Under the pieces are notes generated by a model. The model did not search any database. It was not told the DNA's origin and saw nothing but the letters and a program-made list of their open reading frames with translations. A DNA stretch of 47,529 bases from an uncultured Erysipelotrichaceae bacterium (GTDB lineage: Bacteria > Bacillota_I > Bacilli_A > RFN20 > CAG-826), in the NCBI GenBank assembly GCA_902803375.1, contig CADCPN010000002.1, positions 1 through 47,529 on the forward strand, in the 5' to 3' direction. Positions 6,892 to 14,905 of this stretch are shown piece after piece. The number at the start of each line of letters is the position of its first letter. Position 1 is the first letter of the stretch. The position numbers and the translations under genes were made by a program.

Positions 6892-7701
6892 AATAGCTTC
6901 ATTGATTTAACTTTTCTTTCTTCATTTGACTGGTTCTCCATCCTTTTCATCCTAATATTCGTTGTTCAAATCCTAATGGGTTTTGCAAAAGGCTGGCTGA
7001 AATCCATTTTAAAACTCGTGGTGATCGTCGCCGCGGTTGGTCTGGCGTTTGCTTTTTTCAAGCCGGTAGGCGATATGATCTACGGCACTAGCCTCGGCGG
7101 AACTCTCACCGATAAGTTCTCATCATTAATGGTCGCCGCCAACGATAGAGCGGGCGCCGAAATGGATAAAGAGGCACTGGACAACTACTTGAGGGCTCAA
7201 AACCAAACCCTCCCCGAATTCCTTCACAGTCTTTATGCCACCACGCCGTTCCCGAAAGCTGCTTACGAAAGTTTGGATAAACTCGTAATCGCCAATATCG
7301 ACGCTTCCGCCGGTTCCTTCACCATCGCCGGTGTCATCGCCCCGGCAATCGCCCAGGAGGCCTGTCTTGCTTTAGGTTTCGGTTCAGTCTTGCTAGGTTC
7401 CTTCATCGTTCTTCTTATCGTCAGCCTCATCATCACGGGCATCGTCAAAAAGATTAAGTCCAAGCCAGGAGCTCTTTCCCGCATCCTAGGCGGACTCGTC
7501 GGCGCCGTTTATGGCTTCGCCCTATGCTGGGTCTTAGGAATCGTTTTGAACTCCATCGTCGGTCTAGGAAACGAATGGGGAGACGCCATCGCCGCCTCCA
7601 CCCACGTCAACGACAGCTCCTCCTGGTGGGGCCCCGCGAAATGGATGATGAACATCGATGTCTCAGCCGTTACGAACTGGTTCACTTCCCTTGTTCGCTA
7701 A
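6889..7701 (+). CDS. CvpA-like membrane protein
   Basis: A 270-residue integral membrane protein with about four to five segments: residues 12-32, 37-58, 135-155, 160-185 and 195-225. ILMGFAKGWLKSILKLVV near the N-terminus and RILGGLVGAVYGFALCWVLG in the second half fit the CvpA (colicin V production) superfamily, whose members are poorly characterised. A polar loop of about 75 residues separates the halves and is longer than in most CvpA proteins. It has its own promoter and terminator. Role unknown. Confidence 0.65.
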   Translation: MNSFIDLTFLSSFDWFSILFILIFVVQILMGFAKGWLKSILKLVVIVAAVGLAFAFFKPVGDMIYGTSLGGTLTDKFSSLMVAANDRAGAEMDKEALDNYLRAQNQTLPEFLHSLYATTPFPKAAYESLDKLVIANIDASAGSFTIAGVIAPAIAQEACLALGFGSVLLGSFIVLLIVSLIITGIVKKIKSKPGALSRILGGLVGAVYGFALCWVLGIVLNSIVGLGNEWGDAIAASTHVNDSSSWWGPAKWMMNIDVSAVTNWFTSLVR

Positions 7702-7742
7702 AACACAAAATCCTTAAAAAGTTTTCCACAATTTCAAAGCAG

Positions 7743-7773
7743 AAACCGCTCAGTAGTTGGGCGGTTTTCCTTT
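7743..7773 (+). terminator. Terminator of the CvpA-like gene
   Basis: AAACCGC (7743-7749) pairs with GCGGTTT (7761-7767), followed by TCCTTT. Confidence 0.8.
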
Positions 7774-7983
7774 ACTCATCTACTTTTTTGTCGCTGAGTC
7801 CCTTTGGTGGAAAATCATGGACAGTGTATAACTTTTTGAAGTAAGAATTTGTTCGTTTTCCCAGATTTTCATATCAAAAAACTACTAGCGAAAACCAACT
7901 TCCTTCGACCGCGTGCTTAGTCTTTCAAAACACGTTTTTTGCAAGGCTCATTTTGGGGTGAAAATATTTTCCAAAAAGTCGTA

Positions 7984-8140
7984 TTTGCAAATAAAAAAAG
8001 TCTTTATAACATATACTGCGCATACTCCTTTTAGGAGCAAAGCATCGCCACATAGCTGAAGAGCACAGGGATGGTTTCAAGGGAGAGCCGACCTTCTATT
8101 CAGCTATCCACACACACACATGTAGGGAGGAAGGATCCAA
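7984..8140 (+). promoter_or_regulatory. nrdD promoter region and structured leader
   Basis: The 440 bases between the CvpA-like terminator and nrdD hold no gene. TTGCAA (7984-7989) and TATAAC/TATACT boxes near 8004-8018 could be the promoter. Downstream, CTCC-TTTTA-GGAG forms a small hairpin. ATAGCTGAA (8052-8060) and TTCAGCTAT (8099-8107) make a perfect 9-bp stem around 38 nt, which itself contains GGTT/AGCC and AAGG/CCTT pairings. A CA repeat and the strong ribosome site AGGGAGGAAGG (8124-8134) follow. CCTTC inside the stem could pair with GAAGG of the ribosome site. I do not recognise a known riboswitch and saw no NrdR box pair. Confidence 0.5.
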
Positions 8141-8142
8141 TT

Positions 8143-10512
8143 ATGTTGCAAGTTGCAAAACGCGACGGCTCGCTTGTGCCGTTCGACCTCAAGAAAATCG
8201 AGAACGCGATGGGACGCGCTTTCTCCGCTGAACACGTCGATGTCCCCGCTGATGTCCTAGAGCTTCTCGCTCTCCGCGTCACCAGCAATATCAACCACAA
8301 GATCAAGAACGAGGTCATCTCCGTCGAAGACATTCAGGACTCCGTTGAAGTCGTTCTCATTCAGACCGGCTATGTGGAAGTTGCCAAGTCCTATATGGAT
8401 TACCGTTCCAAGAGGAGCGCCATCCGCAACGTCAAATCCACCAACCTCGACTTCAAGAAGACCGTCGATAACTACCTTCGCGTCGCCGACTGGCGCGTTA
8501 AGGAGAACTCCACCGTCACCTATTCCGTCGGCGGACTTATCCTTTCCAACTCAGGCGCCGTCACCGCGAATTATTGGCTAAGCGAAGTCTACGATAAGGA
8601 GATCAGCGATGCCCACCGCAATGCGGATATCCACATCCATGATCTTTCCATGCTCACCGGCTACTGCGCTGGCTGGAGCTTGAAACAGCTCATCAAGGAA
8701 GGCCTCGGCGGCGTCCCGGGCAAGATTACCTCCGCTCCGGCAAAACACCTTATGACCCTCTGCAACCAGATGGTCAACTTCCTTGGCATCATGCAGAACG
8801 AATGGGCCGGCGCTCAGGCTTTCTCCTCCTTCGATACTTATCTTGCTCCGTTTGTCAAAGTCGACCACCTCACCTATAAAGAGGTTAAGCAGTGCATCCA
8901 GTCCTTCATCTTCGGGGTCAATACGCCGTCTCGTTGGGGCACCCAATCTCCGTTCACCAACGTCACCTTAGATTGGACCTGCCCTGAAGACATGGTCAAT
9001 CTCCCAGCCCTCGTCGGCGGTAAGGAAATGGACTTCACCTACGGCGATTGCAAAGAAGAAATGGCCATGGTCAACAAAGCCTTCATCGAGACCATGATCG
9101 AAGGCGATGCCAATGGACGTGGCTTCCAGTATCCGATCCCGACCTATTCCATCACCAAAGACTTCGACTGGTCCGCGACCGAGAACAATAAGCTTCTCTT
9201 CACGATGACCGCCAAATACGGCACCCCGTACTTCAGCAACTACATCAACAGCGACATGAAGCCGAGCGATGTCCGCTCCATGTGCTGCCGTCTCCGTCTC
9301 GACCTCCGCGAACTCCGCAAGAAGTCCGGCGGCTACTTCGGCTCTGGCGAATCCACCGGCTCCGTCGGTGTCGTCACCATCAACATGCCGCGCATCGCTT
9401 ATCTAGCCACCGACAAGGCTGACTTCTATGCCCGTCTAGACAAGCTAATGGATATCTCTGCCCGTTCCCTCAAGATCAAGCGCGACACCATCACCAAGCT
9501 TCTTGAGGCCGGCCTATATCCGTACACCAAACATTATCTCGGCTCCTTCAAGAACCACTTCTCCACCATCGGCCTCGTCGGCATGAACGAAGCCTGCCTC
9601 AATGCCCGTTGGATTAAAGAAGACCTCACCCATGAGGCTGCCCAGGAATTCACCAAGGAAGTCCTCAACCACATGAGGGAAAGACTCTCCGACTACCAGG
9701 AGAAGTATGGCGACCTCTATAACCTAGAAGCCACCCCAGCCGAATCCACCTCCTTCCGTCTTGCCAAGCACGACAAAGAGACCTATCCGGACATTATCAC
9801 CGCCTCCAAAGACGGCGAGACCCCGTTCTACACCAACTCCAGCCACTTGCCGGTCGGCTATACCGATGACATCTTCAATGCCCTCGATATCGAAGATCAG
9901 TTCCAGACTCTCTACACCTCTGGCACCGTCTTCCATGCCTTCCTCGGTCAGAGGCTCCCGAGCTGGGAATCCTGCATGAAGCTCGTCAGGAAGATCGCCG
10001 AGAACTACAAACTCCCGTATTACACCATGTCGCCGACCTATTCCGTCTGCGAAGACCATGGCTACCTCACCGGCGAGCAGTGGAAGTGCCCAATCTGCGG
10101 CAAGGAGACCGAAGTCTACTCCCGCATCACCGGCTATTACCGTCCGATTAAGAACTGGAACGCAGGCAAGACGCAGGAATTCAAGATGAGAAAGACTTAC
10201 GTCTATAGCGATTCCGATGCTCCGAAGGCAGAGCACCGCTGCTGTGAAGAGCAAAAGAAGAAAGCGGCCCCAAAGGTCACCGAACTCCTCCTCTTCACCT
10301 CCCCGACCTGCCCGAACTGTAAGATGGCCAAGATGCTTCTCGATAAGAGCGGCCTTCACTACAACAACCTCGATGCTTTGCAAAACCGCGAGCTCACCGA
10401 GGCCTACGGCATCAAGCAGGCCCCGACCCTTCTTGTTCCGGAAGGTGACGGCTATAGAGCCTACGACAACGCCTCCCTCATCAAGGGATACATCGAATCC
10501 ACCAAAAAGTAA
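8143..10512 (+). CDS. nrdD: Anaerobic (class III) ribonucleoside-triphosphate reductase with C-terminal glutaredoxin domain
   Basis: A 789-residue oxygen-sensitive glycyl-radical enzyme that makes deoxynucleotides from NTPs. Residues 1-95 are the ATP-cone allosteric domain (VAKRDGSLVPFDLKKIE). The catalytic barrel follows. Near the C-terminus are CEDH and CPIC (Cys649, Cys652), likely the zinc site, and then the radical loop RITGYYRPIKNWNAGKT with Gly664. Residues about 710-789 are an added glutaredoxin/NrdH-like domain with CPNC (Cys723, Cys726) and a cis-Pro (QAPTLLV). This suggests electrons come from a redoxin rather than formate. I start at ATG 8143 because of AGGGAGGAAGG just upstream; the frame is open to 8071 but that covers the leader. 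Confidence 0.95.
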   Translation: MLQVAKRDGSLVPFDLKKIENAMGRAFSAEHVDVPADVLELLALRVTSNINHKIKNEVISVEDIQDSVEVVLIQTGYVEVAKSYMDYRSKRSAIRNVKSTNLDFKKTVDNYLRVADWRVKENSTVTYSVGGLILSNSGAVTANYWLSEVYDKEISDAHRNADIHIHDLSMLTGYCAGWSLKQLIKEGLGGVPGKITSAPAKHLMTLCNQMVNFLGIMQNEWAGAQAFSSFDTYLAPFVKVDHLTYKEVKQCIQSFIFGVNTPSRWGTQSPFTNVTLDWTCPEDMVNLPALVGGKEMDFTYGDCKEEMAMVNKAFIETMIEGDANGRGFQYPIPTYSITKDFDWSATENNKLLFTMTAKYGTPYFSNYINSDMKPSDVRSMCCRLRLDLRELRKKSGGYFGSGESTGSVGVVTINMPRIAYLATDKADFYARLDKLMDISARSLKIKRDTITKLLEAGLYPYTKHYLGSFKNHFSTIGLVGMNEACLNARWIKEDLTHEAAQEFTKEVLNHMRERLSDYQEKYGDLYNLEATPAESTSFRLAKHDKETYPDIITASKDGETPFYTNSSHLPVGYTDDIFNALDIEDQFQTLYTSGTVFHAFLGQRLPSWESCMKLVRKIAENYKLPYYTMSPTYSVCEDHGYLTGEQWKCPICGKETEVYSRITGYYRPIKNWNAGKTQEFKMRKTYVYSDSDAPKAEHRCCEEQKKKAAPKVTELLLFTSPTCPNCKMAKMLLDKSGLHYNNLDALQNRELTEAYGIKQAPTLLVPEGDGYRAYDNASLIKGYIESTKK

Positions 10513-10535
10513 GGCGAAAGACTTACGTTGATACT

Positions 10536-10567
10536 AGGCTCCTCGCAAGGGGAGCCTTCTATTCTTT
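10536..10567 (+). terminator. Terminator or attenuator between nrdD and the reductase gene
   Basis: AGGCTCC (10536-10542) pairs with GGAGCCT (10551-10557), followed by TCTATTCTTT. Only 15 nt later comes the next ribosome site, so read-through may set the ratio of the two proteins. Confidence 0.7.
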
Positions 10568-10582
10568 ATAGGAGAGAATCCA

Positions 10583-11497
10583 ATGGTTGATACCATCATC
10601 ATCGGCGGCGGCCCATCGGGCATGACCGCTGCACTATATTTGCTTCGCGCGGGAAAATCCGTGCAAATCCTCGAGAAAGAGTCCTTTGGCGGCCAAATCG
10701 CCAAGTCTCCGCGCCTTGAGAATTACCCGATGGTGAAATCCATTTCCGGCCTGGAGTGGTCTGACGCCTTGTTCAATCAGGTCACCGAATTAGGCGCCGA
10801 CTTCGACCTTGCCGAGGTCAGCGGCGTCGAAAAGCTTGGCGAAGGCCACTTCCTTGTCCACACCAACTATGGCGACAAGGAAGCCAAATCCGTCGTCATT
10901 TCCACTGGCTGTGAGCACCGCAAGCTTGGGCTTGATAGGGAAGAAGAACTAGTCGGACACGGCGTCTCCTACTGTGCAACCTGCGATGGCGCGTTCTTTA
11001 GCGATAAAGACGTCCTCGTCATCGGTGACGCCAATACCGCGCTTCAATACGCGATTTTGCTCTCTTCGATGTGCAAATCCGTGACCATCGTCACCCTGTT
11101 CAAGCGTTTCTTCGCCGACGACATCCTTGTCAAACGCATCAAAGAAAACCCGAAGATCAAAGTCTTCATGGGCTACTCAGCGAAGAAGTTCCTTGGCGAG
11201 GGTGAACTTAATGGCGTTACCTTCGAGGATACCGAGAGCAAGGAAGAGAAAACCTTCCCCTGCGATGGCTGTTTCATCTGCATCGGGCAAGTCCCTAATA
11301 ACGAACCCTTCGCAAACCTCGTTGAGTTAGAAAAGGGCTTCATTAAGACGGATGAGAGAATGGCGACCAAGACCGCGGGCGTATTCGCCTCTGGCGATTG
11401 CCGCGTCAAAGGGGTGAGGCAGGTCATCACCGCGACAAGCGATGGCGCGATTGCCGCCGTATCCGCCTCCAATTACCTCAACTCATTAGAGGAATAA
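10583..11497 (+). CDS. trxB: Thioredoxin-reductase-like flavoprotein
   Basis: A 304-residue FAD enzyme of the low-molecular-weight thioredoxin reductase family. GGGPSGMTAALYLLRAG is the FAD-binding motif, CATCDG (Cys131, Cys134) the redox-active disulfide, and FASGDCR the second FAD motif. The pyridine-nucleotide domain is unusual: the canonical GGGDSA is GDANTA, and HRRDxxR is replaced by TLFKRFF, so the usual NADPH phosphate-binding arginines are absent. This resembles ferredoxin-dependent flavin thioredoxin reductases or NADH-using relatives. It is the obvious partner of the glutaredoxin domain fused to NrdD immediately upstream. AGGAGAG supports the start. Confidence 0.88.
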   Translation: MVDTIIIGGGPSGMTAALYLLRAGKSVQILEKESFGGQIAKSPRLENYPMVKSISGLEWSDALFNQVTELGADFDLAEVSGVEKLGEGHFLVHTNYGDKEAKSVVISTGCEHRKLGLDREEELVGHGVSYCATCDGAFFSDKDVLVIGDANTALQYAILLSSMCKSVTIVTLFKRFFADDILVKRIKENPKIKVFMGYSAKKFLGEGELNGVTFEDTESKEEKTFPCDGCFICIGQVPNNEPFANLVELEKGFIKTDERMATKTAGVFASGDCRVKGVRQVITATSDGAIAAVSASNYLNSLEE

Positions 11498-11549
11498 AAG
11501 AAAATGGATGAATCCATGATCATGGGTCCACCCATTTTCTTTTATTCCT
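11490..11549. terminator. Long bidirectional terminator covering two stop codons
   Basis: AGGAATAAAAGAAAATGG (11490-11507) pairs perfectly with the 18 bases at 11532-11549. The stem contains the stop codons of both the reductase (+) and nrdG (-), and supplies A/T runs in both directions. Confidence 0.85.
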
Positions 11550-12252
11550 TCTCTTCTTCCTCGTAGGAGCGCAGCCTTACATTAGGCACGTATTCCTTTA
11601 AGATCTCTTCAAAACGTTTCGCCTTCTCGTAGGGAACCATATGTAGGCCATGGCTGATGCAGTGCTCGGAATCGATGTAGCGTTGCAGGTAGTACCTATC
11701 CGCACCGGCAATCCATTCCCCAATCTCTCTCATCGCTTGCTCATCGTGATATTCATCGATGATGGTCGTGCGGAATTCAAAGGGAATCGCTTTGCTTTTT
11801 AAGAAGGCAACCGATTCCTTGATGGCAGCAAGATCATAATCAGGCAGGCCAATCGTTTCCCCATATCTATCCGGAGAGTTTTTAATATCCATCGCAACAT
11901 AGTCGACTAAGCCATCGGAGACGAGCTCTTTGAGGATATCAGGCCTCCAGCCATTGCTATCGAGTTTAACTCTGTAGCCTAGGCTTTTGATATCAGATAA
12001 CTTCTGCTTTAGGTCAGGCATCAAGGTCGGCTCGCCACCGGAGACGCAGACGGCGTCGAGGACGCCTCTTCTTTTGCGCAAATACGCCATGATGGTCTCC
12101 CAGGGGATTGTAGGTGCATTCTCTGGATGGAGAACAAGATCGCTATTGTGGCAAAAGGGGCAGCGGAAAGGGCAGCCGGCCATAAAAATGGTCGTAGTGA
12201 TGTTATCGTCAAAATCGACGAGCGAAAGTTTTTCCCAGCCGGAGAAATCCAT
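11542..12252 (-). CDS. nrdG: Anaerobic ribonucleotide reductase activating protein (radical SAM)
   Basis: A 236-residue radical-SAM activase that places the glycyl radical on NrdD. MDFSGWEKLSLVDFDD leads into the [4Fe-4S] motif CPFRCPFCHN (CX3CX2C), and VSGGEPTLMP is the SAM-binding GGE motif. It belongs to the longer NrdG2-type branch rather than the 150-residue E. coli type. AGGAGG (12258-12263) places the start at 12252. It faces nrdD-trxB across a shared terminator, so the three make one functional cluster on opposite strands. The frame is open to 12303, but that part lies upstream of the ribosome site. Confidence 0.92.
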   Translation of the reverse strand: MDFSGWEKLSLVDFDDNITTTIFMAGCPFRCPFCHNSDLVLHPENAPTIPWETIMAYLRKRRGVLDAVCVSGGEPTLMPDLKQKLSDIKSLGYRVKLDSNGWRPDILKELVSDGLVDYVAMDIKNSPDRYGETIGLPDYDLAAIKESVAFLKSKAIPFEFRTTIIDEYHDEQAMREIGEWIAGADRYYLQRYIDSEHCISHGLHMVPYEKAKRFEEILKEYVPNVRLRSYEEEEKE

Positions 12253-12429
12253 AGTCGTCCTCCTAAAATAACGGTGACGCGTATGCAGATAATGTTTTAT
12301 CACGGAAATGGATTCTTGGGGGGAAGAAACTAGGGGCGGCTCGCCTTGTTTTCCTTATCGATTTCGAATAAACGTCACCAAGCGTCTTTTCCTTTGAATT
12401 ACAAGTCTATAAAACGCTTCGCCTTCCCA

Positions 12430-12457
12430 TATAATAACTTTGTTATTGCTTTGGAGG
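12430..12457 (+). promoter_or_regulatory. thyA -10 box and ribosome site
   Basis: A consensus TATAAT (12430-12435) with a poor -35 precedes GGAGG (12453-12457), 10 nt from the thyA ATG. The remaining 12253-12429 carries the nrdG 5' region; I see nothing else there. Confidence 0.6.
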
Positions 12458-12467
12458 CACATACCCT

Positions 12468-13298
12468 ATGTCCCGCGCAGATGAAATTTTTATTGAGAAC
12501 GTGAAAGACATTATGGAGAACGGTGTTTGGGACACCGATTATCCAGTCCGCCCGCACTGGGCCGATGGCACCCCCGCTCACACGATCAAGAAATTCGCCA
12601 TCGTCAACCGCTACAACCTTCAGGAGGAATTGCCGATCCTCACAATCCGCAAGACCGCCTTCAAGTCCGCCATTGATGAGATCCTTTGGATCTGGCAGAA
12701 GAAATCCAACAACGTCCATGATTTGCATTCCCACATCTGGGATTCCTGGGCGGACGAGAATGGCTCCATCGGCAAAGCCTATGGCTATCAGCTTGGCAAG
12801 AAGTCCATCTACCCAGAAGGAGAGTTCGATCAGGTCGACCGCGTCTTGTTCGATTTGAAGAACAACCCGCATTCCCGCCGAATCATGACCAACCTTTATA
12901 ACTTTGACGACCTTCACGAGATGAACCTCTATCCTTGCGCCTATTCCATGACCTTCAACGTCTCCGGCGATACCCTTAACGGCATCCTCAATCAAAGGAG
13001 CAACGACATGCTCACCGCGAATAACTGGAACGTCCTCCAGTATTCCATTCTTCTGATGATGTTCGCGCAAGTCTCCGGACTAAAAGCAGGTACCCTTGTG
13101 CACGTGATCGCGGATGCCCACATCTATGATCGTCATATCGACATCGTCAAGGAGATCATCGCCAAGCCACAGCACAAAGCTCCGAAGCTGAAGATGAACC
13201 CCAACGTCAAAAACTTCTATGACTTCAAAGTCGAGGACTTCGAACTCGAAGACTACGAATACGAAACCTTAGATAAGAAAATTCCGGTGGCAATCTAA
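12468..13298 (+). CDS. thyA: Thymidylate synthase ThyA
   Basis: A 276-residue folate-dependent enzyme that methylates dUMP to dTMP, producing dihydrofolate. NLYPCAYSMTFNV holds the catalytic Cys, NQRSNDMLTANNWNVLQYSI the phosphate/dUMP-binding segment, and HVIADAHIYDRHI the nucleotide-binding His/Tyr. The ANNWN signature matches the Bacillus ThyA/phage phi3T type rather than the E. coli type. folA begins 1 nt downstream, so the dihydrofolate made here is recycled by its operon partner. Confidence 0.95.
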   Translation: MSRADEIFIENVKDIMENGVWDTDYPVRPHWADGTPAHTIKKFAIVNRYNLQEELPILTIRKTAFKSAIDEILWIWQKKSNNVHDLHSHIWDSWADENGSIGKAYGYQLGKKSIYPEGEFDQVDRVLFDLKNNPHSRRIMTNLYNFDDLHEMNLYPCAYSMTFNVSGDTLNGILNQRSNDMLTANNWNVLQYSILLMMFAQVSGLKAGTLVHVIADAHIYDRHIDIVKEIIAKPQHKAPKLKMNPNVKNFYDFKVEDFELEDYEYETLDKKIPVAI

Positions 13299-13299
13299 A

Positions 13300-13815
13300 A
13301 TGGGACAGCTAATCGAAATACTTAACGCCGACAAGAAGTTCGGCATCGGCAAGAAGAACGGTCTTCTGTTTTCTCTTCCGTTAGACATGAAGTTCTTCCG
13401 TGAGACCACTTCCGGTCACGTGGTCGCCATGGGTGAGAATACGCTTCTTTCCTTCCCAGGAAGCAAGCCGCTAAAAAACCGCACCAACATCGTTCTGTCC
13501 CAAGACCCAACTCATAACTATGAAGGCGTGGTCAACGTCCATTCCTTTGAGGAGTTCCTCTCCAAAATCAAAGAGAACCTGGAAAGGGAAGACGTCTACA
13601 TCATCGGTGGTGCATCCATCTATCGTCAGATGCTCCCCTACTGCGATAAGGTCCTTCTCACCAAGGTCAACGCCGACGGCGGTGCCGAGGTCTTCTACGA
13701 GAACCTAGACGCCAATCCTTCTTTCACCTGCATCGAAGAAGGCGAGCCGGTGATGGACGGAAACATCGAAATTCGGTTTACAGCTTACCGCAACGACGCC
13801 AAAAAGGCTTTGTAA
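13300..13815 (+). CDS. folA: Dihydrofolate reductase
   Basis: A 171-residue NADPH-dependent enzyme returning dihydrofolate to tetrahydrofolate. FGIGKKNGLLFSLPLDMKFF carries the loop and the folate-binding Asp; usual WxLPxD is FSLPLD. MGENTLLSFPG replaces the common MGRxTxES, so one phosphate-binding Arg is missing; PLKNRTNIVLS and YIIGGASIYRQ are normal. Its start lies 1 nt after thyA, without its own ribosome site, so translation is coupled. A terminator follows. Confidence 0.93.
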   Translation: MGQLIEILNADKKFGIGKKNGLLFSLPLDMKFFRETTSGHVVAMGENTLLSFPGSKPLKNRTNIVLSQDPTHNYEGVVNVHSFEEFLSKIKENLEREDVYIIGGASIYRQMLPYCDKVLLTKVNADGGAEVFYENLDANPSFTCIEEGEPVMDGNIEIRFTAYRNDAKKAL

Positions 13816-13819
13816 GGTG

Positions 13820-13851
13820 ATCCAAGGATGAGAATTCTTTGGATTTTTTTA
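13820..13851 (+). terminator. thyA-folA terminator
   Basis: ATCCAA (13820-13825) pairs with TTGGAT (13839-13844), followed by TTTTTTATT. Confidence 0.8.
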
Positions 13852-13909
13852 TTCAAATTTAAAAAGTTTAATGGATAATTAATTCGGATTTTACTTAGTT
13901 TTTAAGCCC

Positions 13910-13966
13910 GCAACCAAAAGTTGCCCCGCCTTGACAAGTAAAGTTGGTGGTTCGTTTTTTCACCAA
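13910..13966 (+). promoter_or_regulatory. Control region of the XRE regulator
   Basis: GCAAC/GTTGC hairpin (13910-13924), then a consensus -35 TTGACA (13931-13936), and TTGGTG (13944-13949)/CACCAA (13961-13966) around the expected -10, which is poor (GTTTTT). The inverted repeat is a plausible autoregulatory site. Confidence 0.4.
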
Positions 13967-14006
13967 ATGCAAAATAATGACCATTCCAAGCAAAAAGGAG
14001 AAACCC

Positions 14007-14807
14007 ATGAACATTGAAATCGCAAATCGTCTCGTCGAGCTCCGCAAAAAGAGCGGTCTGTCTCAAGAAGATCTCGCGGAGAAACTAGGACTCTCGCGCC
14101 AAGCGGTATCTAAGTGGGAACGTGCAGAAGCAAGCCCAGATACAGACAATCTCATCGTCTTAGCAAAACTTTATGGCGTCTCCTTAGACGACCTTCTCAA
14201 CACCGATGAGCCCGTTGAGGACATTGTCGCAACCACCAAAGAAAAAGAGGCTGAGAAAGAGCAGGTTAAAATGGAGACCAGCAAAGAAGAGGAAAGCGTC
14301 GAAGCCGAACTCGTTGATGACAAGCCGAGGACTCATAGGGAGCGCGGCGATAAGGTCAACATCGGCCCTGGCGGAATCCACATTAACGACAACAAGCCGC
14401 TCACCGAAGCCCAAAAGAAGAAAAAGGCCAGGGACCACAGGATTGACGTTATCAGCGGAATCGTCACTGGCTCGCTAATCTTCCTCGCCGTCGTCGCTTA
14501 TATCCTCGTCGGCACCTTCTATCCGCCTTTCTGGGCCTATGGATGGATCGTCTTCTTCGCTGCCCCGACTATGGGCTGCGTGTTCGAGACAATCAAGACG
14601 GGAAAGCTTGGGCCTCTAACCGGCGCCGTGGTCTTTCTATCCGTCGCCGGATACATGCTTCTTGGCTTCCTTCTTAACCTCTGGCATCCAGGATGGGTCA
14701 TCTTCCTCTCCATCCCACTATGGGCCGTGATCTCCGGTCCGGTCGACAAAGCCACTCATGACTTCCGTCACCGTCATGATAATGACGATGTCATCGACGC
14801 CAAATAA
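14007..14807 (+). CDS. XRE-family helix-turn-helix membrane protein
   Basis: A 266-residue protein. Residues 1-65 are a Cro/C1-type HTH (RLVELRKKSGLSQEDLAEKL, then SRQAVSKWERAEASPDTD). An acidic, charged linker (70-145) follows, then four predicted membrane segments (about 153-178, 180-200, 210-232 and 235-255) ending in a His/Asp-rich tail. Such HTH-plus-membrane proteins are common in Bacillota and probably sense envelope or membrane state. AAGGAG (13995-14000) fixes the start at 14007. The targets are unknown; its own upstream palindrome is one candidate. Confidence 0.85.
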   Translation: MNIEIANRLVELRKKSGLSQEDLAEKLGLSRQAVSKWERAEASPDTDNLIVLAKLYGVSLDDLLNTDEPVEDIVATTKEKEAEKEQVKMETSKEEESVEAELVDDKPRTHRERGDKVNIGPGGIHINDNKPLTEAQKKKKARDHRIDVISGIVTGSLIFLAVVAYILVGTFYPPFWAYGWIVFFAAPTMGCVFETIKTGKLGPLTGAVVFLSVAGYMLLGFLLNLWHPGWVIFLSIPLWAVISGPVDKATHDFRHRHDNDDVIDAK

Positions 14808-14830
14808 GGCATCTTAAAATGAGAATCTCA

Positions 14831-14860
14831 AAGTCCTTGGAAACAAGGGCTTTTCTTTCA
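14831..14860 (+). terminator. Terminator of the XRE gene
   Basis: AAGTCCTTG (14831-14839), a GAAA loop, CAAGGGCTT (14844-14852), then TTCTTT. Confidence 0.85.
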
Positions 14861-14905
14861 TAAAAAAGACCAGTATAAGCTGGTCAATTTAAATACATGT
14901 CTTAG

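Noticed and set aside
7774-8050. NrdR box pair before nrdD
   Set aside because: I looked for two ACACwATATATwGTGT-like sites and found only loose AT-rich matches.
8052-8107. Cobalamin, THF, purine or preQ1 riboswitch
   Set aside because: None of their conserved core sequences can be found in the leader.
8111-8121. CA dinucleotide repeat as a functional microsatellite
   Set aside because: Only five units, in a leader; too short to argue for phase variation.
9724-10383. 219-codon minus-strand frame inside nrdD
   Set aside because: Antisense shadow of nrdD caused by its codon bias.
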